A stretch of 64,000 nt of DNA from Yponomeuta sedellus (taxonomy: Eukaryota > Arthropoda > Insecta > Lepidoptera > Yponomeutidae): NCBI GenBank assembly GCA_934045075.1, contig OW203732.1, forward strand, positions 18,259,889 to 18,323,888, in the 5' to 3' direction. The notes below the pieces were generated by a model, which saw nothing but the letters and a program-made list of their open reading frames with translations, was not told the DNA's origin and did not search any database. A program made the translations under genes and the position numbers. This document shows, in pieces, positions 60,701 through 64,000 of the stretch (within the stretch, counting starts at the first letter, position 1; each line of letters starts with the position of its first letter).

Positions 60701-62331
60701 ATTATGTTGTTATCTATTTTTATTTATTTTTTGGTTAGTTTATTATTACTACTTATTATTACTTTTTCTGCTGATTGTTTTTTTAGTATTTTGTAATTAT
60801 GTAATACCACGTATCATCTAAATTGGGAGAGGGCACTGATCTTTGTAACACAGGTATTTACCTAGGTCAGAGATCAGGGACTTCACAAAACGATTTTTAT
60901 GTGAATAAATCTTTATCTTATATTATCTTACCTCGCTACAATAATTTACTATGCTCGCCATTTCGGCCTGTCCGTGACCACGGCAACTATTGCCGAAACG
61001 TCGGGGATCAAGGTGATAACATTTCCTTCCCAAATCGTAATGTTTGGCACAGACAATCAAAATTACTTACCTATTGTTTCATTAAAAAAACAAAATCTTT
61101 GGTGAAAAATTTACCTATAGCAGAAAACATATTTTATTAGTTTGTGGCTACTACAAACCGACCCTCAAGCCGCGTTTTCATGATCTTAGTGCGCTCGGTC
61201 CGAGTGCGCCATCCGAGTACAGTGCTACACACGAAATAAGTCTCGCGGATGTACCTGCGCAGATGACCAAATTTTGGATGTGCCGCAAATTGATCGTCTA
61301 ATCAGATAGTTTCATTTTATGGCAGGCCGCGCGCCTTTGTTGCTATTGGTTGATTCCACGTCATCGATGCAAGTGACTATTAGTTTGGCAATATTAGCGT
61401 GAGCGAAATAGGTAGCGCTACTGCGGCAATCAATTCTGCACCTTAACCGTATGGATTAAAGATCATGTTGAATGTACTTATAGCTTCGGGTACTTTCGAT
61501 ACACTTCTTCCTAGTCTGCGCTAACGTAGATTCCCGAAGGGACTTTTATGATGTGTAGTACTGTAAACTAATGCTTCTGTATGGCTATTTTGGTGTTTTA
61601 AAAAACCTATTTAGAGACTAAAAATTCCACCCATGCCGGGATTCGAACCCGCGACCTCTGGCTATCCGTGCCAGCGCTCTTTCCAACTGAGCTAATGGGC
61701 GACTCACCGGCATCAGTGAAATTTCGAACCTCTACACTATTCTCTGTATTACGTACAGGCAGCGACATCTGGCTTAAGTAAATTGCATCACTTACAGCCC
61801 CGACTACCTACTTTGCAGTTAGGTTTTTACATCGGAATGATATCACTGTACCCACATGATTATACTATTTTTATTTTTATTTCACTAACCCGTGCTAAGG
61901 ACAATTTTAAAAACCTATTTAGAGGCTATTTTGGTGTTGTCACGAAAACCCGTCCAATCAGGAGCATTAGTTTACTCGGATGGCGTACTCGGTCCAAGCG
62001 TAGTAAGACCGTGAAAACCTGGCCTCAGTTACCAATATCTTTGTATAAGCAAAGCAACCTAAAACATCAATAATATACATTTTTTTGTGTGCAAAACATG
62101 TGTTTTAAACATCATGTTTTATTCATACCAACCCGGCTAAGGGGACATTCCCTCAAACTTTTCAGCGACCAGTGTCTTATTGTGCGTGAAATGGGTTCAT
62201 GAATATTTTCCGTTTCAGGTAAGTTGAAGCCGACCACAGCATTCATGATGGGCAAGCTGAAGATCAGTGGAGACCTCCAGAAGGCGATGAAGCTCGAAAA
62301 GCTGATGAAGTCACTAAAGAATAAGGTCTAA
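39773..62331 (+). CDS. HSDL2: Hydroxysteroid dehydrogenase-like protein 2, complete gene (12 exons)
   Basis: Exons: 39773-39795, 39879-40042, 40898-40989, 43089-43210, 44886-44972, 50697-50912, 52064-52158, then 53716-53840 or 56460-56536, then 58215-58320, 59834-59962, 62219-62331. All junctions are AG/GT and phases agree; 423 residues with exon 8, 407 with exon 9 (human protein about 418, recalled). Seen: Rossmann motif TGASRGIG (residues 18-25), VNNAS (101-105), catalytic Ser154 in ILNLSPP and Tyr170-x-x-x-Lys174 in YTMAK. The C-terminal third is an SCP2 sterol-carrier domain (KTQAVFQFNVKGKEEGVWHL, TTAFMMGKLKISGDLQKAMK). Human HSDL2 is a peroxisomal/mitochondrial oxidoreductase of lipid metabolism. 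The substrate is not known here. The C-terminus NKV is not a classic peroxisomal signal. Confidence 0.95.
39879..40042 (+). CDS. HSDL2: HSDL2 exon 2, NAD(P)-binding motif
   Basis: Codes for KLAGRTLFITGASRGIGKAI, then AANVVIAAKT-like strand 2 (seen: DGANVVIAAKTAEPHPKLPG) and TIYTAAEE. TGASRGIG is the SDR dinucleotide-binding motif. Acceptor ttccag, donor gtaagt. Confidence 0.95.
40898..40989 (+). CDS. HSDL2: HSDL2 exon 3
   Basis: Codes for IEAIGGKALPCIVDVREEAQ and VQKAIDEAVKK; CIVDVR is the strand holding the Asp that contacts the adenine ring in SDRs. Long pyrimidine tract before acceptor. Confidence 0.93.
41179..41500 (+). mobile_element. 5'-truncated LINE (R1/Jockey-like) with poly(A) and 10-bp TSD
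   Basis: Flanked by aatttagtat at 41169-41178 and 41501-41510. Reads CPNCSRGVVEDVQHILTECL then NSDEAKMLYKLVRFCLKARI, the Cys/His C-terminus typical of Jockey/R1-type ORF2, still open to its stop; then AATAAA and a poly(A) run. HSDL2 intron 3, sense strand. Confidence 0.88.
42275..42445 (+). mobile_element. SINE-C, tRNA-headed
   Basis: Head tagctatggttagcatctgc with box B gggttccaaccccgg, then ccaggtcttggatgtttcca and cacagggtattctagtgtag. Other tails at 6430-6520, 11340-11430 and 23935-24025. Confidence 0.75.
42463..42515. mobile_element. Family N end fragment
   Basis: ttttaatgcactaacccatg and aaaaaacctatttaaatgtt, one outer arm only. Confidence 0.65.
42686..43043. mobile_element. Repeat A, full copy
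   Basis: Starts gctcgtggcctagtcgaacc and ends gtggggacgtacagggttgc. Same length as the copy at 408-756. ttgattca occurs on both sides, a possible short TSD. Sits 45 bases before HSDL2 exon 4. Confidence 0.82.
43089..43210 (+). CDS. HSDL2: HSDL2 exon 4, NNAS motif
   Basis: Codes for FGGIDVLVNNASAISLTGTA and QTDMKRYDLMHNINTRGTFL. VNNAS and N-I-N are conserved SDR structural and catalytic elements. A repeat A copy ends about 45 bases before the acceptor. Confidence 0.93.
43450..43665 (-). mobile_element. SINE-B, reverse orientation
   Basis: ggtatgttaacacttcagac, gcgagtggtattgctactat. tRNA head not clear. Confidence 0.6.
43968..44222 (-). mobile_element. LINE 3' end (gaagaagaag tail type)
   Basis: Nearly identical to 34243-34507 (cactgctggacatagccctc, gggggcgctgctgcccaccc). 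Confidence 0.75.
44548..44672. mobile_element. Minimal family N element: tRNA-like palindrome
   Basis: aaacctatttagaggctaaa ... gccggggttcgaatcccggc ... ttagcctctaaatagggttt; the whole is one hairpin centred on the T-arm-like ggttcgaatcc. Confidence 0.8.
44886..44972 (+). CDS. HSDL2: HSDL2 exon 5, catalytic Ser
   Basis: Codes for SKLCLPLLKNSNHAHILNLS and PPLNMSPYW (Trp split TG + G). Ser154 in LNLSPP is the SDR catalytic Ser position. Followed by a 5.7-kb intron full of repeats. Confidence 0.93.
45087..45300 (+). repeat. Interspersed repeat J, copy 1
   Basis: Starts actatagggaagagcgggtg and contains tcttccactataaagggaaa and gattgcgcgatgcaggaatg. A near-identical direct copy is at 50050-50255, so the two flank the THAP element region. 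Could be LTR-like; no primer-binding site or coding region was recognised. Confidence 0.7.
45618..46507 (+). pseudogene. THAP zinc-finger gene fragment, copy 1
   Basis: First part 45618-45697 reads MPCCAVLESKNKNWGLKYTD then HAVIFHR before a gtaaga donor. Second part 46304-46507 reads FSKEPDTKLKWMAATGRQNW, then IYSKYFHEHFINT and RWHLCDAAIPEKM, ending TAA. M-P-x-C, FHRF, W-x-x-A-x-G-R, H-x-F and A-x-P are THAP hallmarks. Several zinc Cys positions are replaced and the junction phase is off by one base, so it is decayed and no transposase catalytic part follows. Confidence 0.75.
45990..46125. repeat. GC-rich fold-back segment (ggtcgcc family)
   Basis: Inverted pair aaagtagtaatgtatgagct and agctcatacattactacttt around repeated ccggtcgcc motifs. 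Also present in the second THAP copy (48515-48650) and, rearranged, at 57110-57225. Confidence 0.65.
46754..47223. mobile_element. MITE inserted in THAP element copy 1
   Basis: Inverted ends tttttaatacagttgc (left) and gcaactgtattaaaaa (right). Absent from the second tandem copy, where ccctattagt joins almost directly to attgcacaaaa, so it inserted after (or was lost since) the doubling. The extra DNA reaches about 47325. Confidence 0.65.
47893..48985 (+). pseudogene. THAP zinc-finger gene fragment, copy 2
   Basis: Tandem copy of the fragment at 45618. It starts MPCFAVLES then a stop; the second half at about 48835-48985 has further stops and frameshifts (GRQNWFKTTM still readable). More decayed than copy 1. 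Confidence 0.7.
48264..48497. other. Insertion specific to THAP element copy 2
   Basis: About 230 bp present only in copy 2, between gtctaagtaggtaa and attgttatttt. It starts atagtacattacacaacta and includes a loose inverted pair (cacaactagggtggtaata with tattacctcccgtgttgtg). Probably another small inverted-repeat element. Confidence 0.5.
50050..50255 (+). repeat. Interspersed repeat J, copy 2
   Basis: Same order of motifs as the copy at 45087. Its 3' part is included in the exon 6 duplication. Followed by a fragment of repeat A (gccgttggtgccggctgtca). Confidence 0.7.
50185..50472 (+). pseudogene. Direct duplicate of HSDL2 intron 5 end plus 5' part of exon 6
   Basis: 288 bp repeated almost exactly at 50473-50759. 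The unit runs from cacttgattgcgcgatg to gtcctcggtat and includes acceptor ttcctcag and 62-63 bases of exon 6. The upstream copy lacks the rest of the exon and any donor; reading through it gives CVLGIT then TGA. The few differences (for example the T-run before the acceptor) suggest it is young. Confidence 0.95.
50697..50912 (+). CDS. HSDL2: HSDL2 exon 6, catalytic Tyr and Lys
   Basis: Codes for FSVHVAYTMAKYGMSMCVLG, MAEEFKPYNIGVNALWPRTA and SRKVDIVSDAAYVMLC. Tyr170 and Lys174 form the YxxxK active site. The intron just upstream carries a direct duplicate of the first 62 bases of this exon plus its acceptor. Confidence 0.95.
50972..51165 (+). repeat. Interspersed repeat I, copy 2
   Basis: agccggcccagctatcttcg, accgcctaacagtcgattct, tctcgagatttgcgcttacc. 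Directly after HSDL2 exon 6. Confidence 0.75.
51643..51738. mobile_element. Fold-back MITE family E, copy 2
   Basis: Ends gtagacttttagtccggatt and atccggactaaaagtctac; inner gttgttatatcgga. HSDL2 intron 6. Confidence 0.8.
52064..52158 (+). CDS. HSDL2: HSDL2 exon 7
   Basis: Codes for DPKTYTGNFAIDEDIVKEAG and VSDVTPYACDP, the end of the dehydrogenase domain (family K-x-x-TGNFxIDE). Ends with a single leftover A, which fits either exon 8 or exon 9. Confidence 0.95.
52573..52877. mobile_element. Fold-back family L, copy 1
   Basis: Arms aaaaagtgaaaattactttg and caaagtaattttcacttttt; inner tagttaatgcacc / ggtgcattaacta and cccactttttcga / tgaaaaagtggga. Followed by gcaaagtaacgcctgattcc. Confidence 0.85.
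52915..53185. mobile_element. SINE-B fragments in inverted arrangement
   Basis: 52925-52995 has gaaggaaaactttgtaagga; 53115-53180 has the complement tttcctcacgatgttttcct and gcgagtggtattagtaataa. Confidence 0.6.
53716..53840 (+). CDS. HSDL2: HSDL2 exon 8, alternative hinge exon (long form)
   Basis: 125 bases. Completes the A from exon 7, codes for NANNLLIDGFLDDPQAMRHH and ANLAGVQARRYHTSAVNYKE, and ends at a codon boundary. Resembles exon 9 (NLLxDxFLxxP). The donor gttcaa is weak and lies at the border of an inserted repeat, so this exon may be used poorly. Splicing it to exon 9 would give an immediate stop (ATA ACA TAG). Confidence 0.8.
53842..54090 (-). repeat. Interspersed repeat F next to HSDL2 exon 8
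   Basis: Starts with a caatcaatcaatca run (tail-like), then tttcaacgtaaagaatttac, attctgtttgctcaatgtca, gccttcgggccgtattgtag. The exon 8 donor GT is at its border. Similar copy at 54690-54930. Confidence 0.8.
54690..54930 (-). repeat. Interspersed repeat F
   Basis: tttcaacgtaaagaatttac, gccttcgggccgtaatgtag, ccactctgaccatcttttct; follows the copy at 53842 over its whole length. Confidence 0.8.
55655..56092. mobile_element. Family N, two tRNA-like units facing each other
   Basis: Minus-strand unit (aaacctatttagaggctata ... gagctaatgggtgactcacc) and plus-strand unit (tagctcagttggaagagcgc ... gggttcgaatcccggcatgg ... gcacgggttagtgcattaa). Confidence 0.8.
56460..56536 (+). CDS. HSDL2: HSDL2 exon 9, alternative hinge exon (short form)
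   Basis: 77 bases with good acceptor (gtttgttcacag) and donor gtgtga. In the exon 7 phase it codes for NNIVNLLPDFFLEEPGRPKS then APAGKK. The PDFFLEE stretch is closer than exon 8 to the vertebrate PDFFLDE (recalled). Same entry and exit phases as exon 8. Confidence 0.78.
57110..57225. repeat. Copy of the ggtcgcc fold-back segment
   Basis: Shares cggtcgccgacgggtcgttg, tgcatgtgaaa-ctgtcattgg and tcatacattactactttacc with 45990-46125, in a partly rearranged order. Confidence 0.55.
57241..57775 (-). repeat. Interspersed repeat J, inverted copy split by a LINE tail
   Basis: Reverse-complement J pieces at 57241-57330 (cctgcatcgtgcaatcagtg) and 57640-57775 (aacgtccgactaacaacagt). A LINE tail (57378-57632) lies between them. 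Confidence 0.6.
57378..57632 (+). mobile_element. LINE 3' end, + strand, inserted in repeat J
   Basis: Reverse complement of 43968-44222; ends tatgtccagcagtggactaa and tagcctgaagaagaagaaga. Confidence 0.75.
58215..58320 (+). CDS. HSDL2: HSDL2 exon 10, start of SCP2 domain
   Basis: Codes for SDTEGQIPQLFTAIGKNISP, ELVKKTQAVFQFNVKG. Corresponds to the first helix and strand of the SCP2 fold. Starts at a codon boundary, as required after exon 8 or 9. Confidence 0.93.
58562..58930. repeat. Repeat C followed by an inverted repeat A copy
   Basis: 58562-58712 is repeat C (taggtgctgggcaagcctac, ccactggacgctgtataaat). 58738-58930 is repeat A reversed (cactgctggggcaagggtct, gattgtaagacagtagcggg). Confidence 0.72.
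59617..59815. mobile_element. Fold-back family L, copy 2 (shortened)
   Basis: Shares aaaattactttgctaaaatc, gcttgaaaaagtgggagata, tgcattaactaaccgcatgg and gcaaagtaacgcctgattcc with the copy at 52573. Ends next to the acceptor region of HSDL2 exon 11. Confidence 0.75.
59834..59962 (+). CDS. HSDL2: HSDL2 exon 11, SCP2 domain
   Basis: Codes for KEEGVWHLDLKNGEGTCGQG and NSPDATLTMDGGNFADMFAG, core SCP2 strands (W-x-x-D-x-K, D-x-x-x-x-M). A fold-back repeat ends within about 20 bases of its acceptor. Confidence 0.95.
59996..60195 (+). mobile_element. RTE-type LINE ORF C-terminus
   Basis: Open frame GRRLVGRPPTGWSDDIVRVA, QRWIRLAQDREEWRNKKEAY, AQQWVDVG then TGA, followed by an atagatagata tail. GRPPTxWSDDI and EAYxQQW mark insect RTE-like elements. 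Immediately after HSDL2 exon 11. Confidence 0.8.
60480..61090. mobile_element. Inverted-repeat element with CA microsatellite
   Basis: cctacgtttcggtaacgttg ... gtcacggatag on the left and gtccgtgaccacggcaacta ... ttgccgaaacgtcgggg on the right are imperfect complements. Inside, 60638-60684 is a CA repeat. Confidence 0.6.
61165..62025. mobile_element. Family D inverted-repeat element hosting a family N element
   Basis: Left arm gttttcatgatcttagtgcg, ctcggtccgagtgcgccatc; right arm gatggcgtactcggtccaag, gtaagaccgtgaaaacctgg. Family N pieces lie inside at 61595-61770 (tRNA-like, minus) and 61865-61930 (ccgtgctaaggacaatttta). Confidence 0.75.
62219..62331 (+). CDS. HSDL2: HSDL2 terminal exon 12
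   Basis: Codes for KLKPTTAFMMGKLKISGDLQ and KAMKLEKLMKSLKNKV, then TAA. The last three residues, NKV, differ from the ARL peroxisomal signal of the human protein (recalled). Confidence 0.95.
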
Positions 62332-63005
62332 TTTTGTATAGTGAAAATACGTTGCCGCGATCCTTACAGCTGTTGCTTATTGGCACAAGTCCTCAACAGT
62401 TTTTGTGACTTTTTTGTGTATCATAAATATTAGTACCGCTTATTTTGGGTTAGTGAATGGAGACCAAAGGACGGTGTATTCATAATTATATTAAACCAAT
62501 GATATTGGTACTTCAAAGAGTTAGAGTACCAAATATTTTTTGTGTCCTTTGTGTATCCCGGTCTATAAGTATTAGACGATAACTACATATTACTAATCCA
62601 GTTTAACCTACAGACTAATATCACAATAGTATTTTGGAATGTGTCAAGATTTATCTGAATAACACCGAGCGTATTTAGCTGATAGGTGTATGGTTGTAAA
62701 TTTTGAAACTAAACGGAAAACATAAAAATACGTATTGGTCAGCAGCAGCTTCAACAATGTTATCGGCATGTATGTATGTAATATAAACACTGTATTTTAA
62801 GGTGCCTTTTGGAAACTAAAATGTTATATATATTTTTTATAGAGACGATATTGTGTTCTACTGCCAAATAGTTCGGAATTATATTTAATGCACTCCTTGA
62901 TTTATTTTATTTTAAGAGTAAGGGTATTGTTAATACAAGTACCTCTTTTATAAAATTGGAATTATATCTTGTTGCTGTAAATAAAGTACGATTTTATAAT
63001 TCAAC
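62332..63005 (+). other. HSDL2: HSDL2 3' UTR with poly(A) signal
   Basis: AT-rich and non-coding. AATAAA at 62980-62985 is the best polyadenylation signal, giving a 3' UTR of about 670 bases. Confidence 0.55.
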
Positions 63006-63029
63006 AATGTTTATAATTTACCAAAATCG

Positions 63030-63155
63030 ATATCAACCCATGTCCCTACTGCTGGGGCACGGGTCTCGTCCTGCATCGCAGGTAGGTTAAGTCATACTCC
63101 ACCACGGGGGCTAAGTCCATGTTGGTGGAGGATTGTAAGACAGTGGCGTGCCTTT
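63030..63155. mobile_element. Repeat A fragment, inverted
   Basis: cactgctggggcacgggtct, gcatcgcaggtaggttaagt, ggtggaggattgtaagacag. Confidence 0.75.
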
Positions 63156-63239
63156 AGAAAATATTAATCTTTTTTTATAAAACTAAATCAGTGTTTTAAA
63201 TCCTTTTAATATGTACTTTCCGATAATATCGTTACATGT

Positions 63240-63480
63240 TTGATTATTTGATACTGTCGTCACGCCTATTCCCGTATGATCCCGCCTGATATAAGAGTGG
63301 AGGGAATAGTTAGGACACCTGATTTCCGCATAGATGGGCAATTGTGCGTAGCAAGCGCTAAGGTATGTTAACACTTCAAACAAGGCTTTCCTCACGACGC
63401 TTCCCTTCACAGATAGCGAGTCCCTACTTTATAGTATAAATGAAAATCACTGCTACACGTGATTCGAACCCACGGCATCC
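63240..63480 (-). mobile_element. SINE-B, reverse orientation
   Basis: Body aaggtatgttaacacttcaa and tcacagatagcgag, head-like gattcgaacccacggcatcc ... ctcttgaggtgagaggattc. Confidence 0.65.
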
Positions 63481-63689
63481 CGATTGAGAAGCCACCGTTC
63501 TAACGCTCTTGAGGTGAGAGGATTCCCACACAAAACTGATTTGGTTTTGATTTAGGTACAGACATGATATGGCATATTTGGAACCACTAATTTATATACC
63601 ACAGGCTTAACGCGGATTATCAATTTCGTGGGGCGAGGTAGGTATGTAGACCATCTCAGACACTTAGGTTTGGTTATACTACTTGGATA

Positions 63690-63775
63690 ACTAAGTCATT
63701 GGTACATGACGGGATTCGAACCCACGATCTCCCAAATGTGAGGGCGGCGGCGTTCTACCGCTGCACTACAACGCT
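63690..63775 (-). mobile_element. tRNA-like SINE head
   Basis: tacatgacgggattcgaacc and ggcggcgttctaccgctgca are the reverse complement of a SINE-B-like head (box B and box A). Confidence 0.65.
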
Positions 63776-63904
63776 GCTTTGTAGGGACCTAACCAATTCC
63801 TTCAGAAACTTGCTCAGGCAGGTGCTCTAACGAACGATATGATCTGAGGATGGCAGACGACAGATCGAAGTGGTGTGCCTTAAGGAGGCCTATGTCAAGC
63901 AGTC

Positions 63905-63962
63905 CACAAGTACAACGCTGGTTGATTGTTTTAATAAACAATCAACCAGCGTTGTACTTGTG
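63905..63962. repeat. Perfect hairpin, 27-bp arms
   Basis: cacaagtacaacgctggttg and caaccagcgttgtacttgtg around a taat loop. Directly follows an RTE-like end (ggcctatgtcaagcagtcca). Confidence 0.9.
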
Positions 63963-64000
63963 CCAGACGTATGTAGCTATACTTCTTTATCGTATTTTTT

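Overview
The window is eukaryotic. Two multi-exon genes lie head to tail on the + strand with GT-AG introns, embedded in AT-rich DNA packed with transposable elements: mariners, RTE- and R1/Jockey-like LINE tails, tRNA-headed SINEs and fold-back elements. Both protein types and the repeat styles fit an insect. Several interspersed repeats resemble those I remember from moth genomes, so Lepidoptera, probably a noctuid-like moth, is my best inference. No search was run.

Gene 1 (12132-32919) is the 3' two thirds of the ANKFN1 / wide awake (wake) gene. Eleven exons join in one frame (1099 residues plus stop) and encode a linker, a fibronectin type III domain, the long conserved wake/ANKFN1 middle region, and a C-terminal Ras-association-like domain. 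The ankyrin exons must lie upstream; none was recognised in the first 12 kb. Gene 2 (39773-62331) is a complete HSDL2: a short-chain dehydrogenase domain followed by an SCP2 sterol-carrier domain. Two of its exons, 8 and 9, have identical boundary phases and similar sequence and look mutually exclusive.

Layout: 1-12 kb holds nested retroelements, a deleted mariner and MITEs. 12-33 kb is wake; its introns carry an intact 849-codon DNA-transposon ORF (14686-17235), decayed partial copies of neighbouring exons (18.7 kb, 20.1 kb) and a 60-bp minisatellite (24.5-26.9 kb) in which every unit carries the exon end and its splice donor. A nearly intact mariner (30509-31806) sits in the last intron. 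33-39.7 kb is intergenic, with a 764-bp fold-back at 36.8 kb. 39.8-62.3 kb is HSDL2; its large intron 5 holds a tandemly doubled THAP-domain transposon (45.5-49.8 kb), and exon 6 is preceded by a direct duplication of its own 5' part. 62.3-64 kb is 3' UTR and repeats.

The main theme is local duplication across exon-intron borders: parts of at least four exons have been copied into the adjacent intron. The second theme is nested elements dated by target-site duplications. The two host genes have no obvious functional link.
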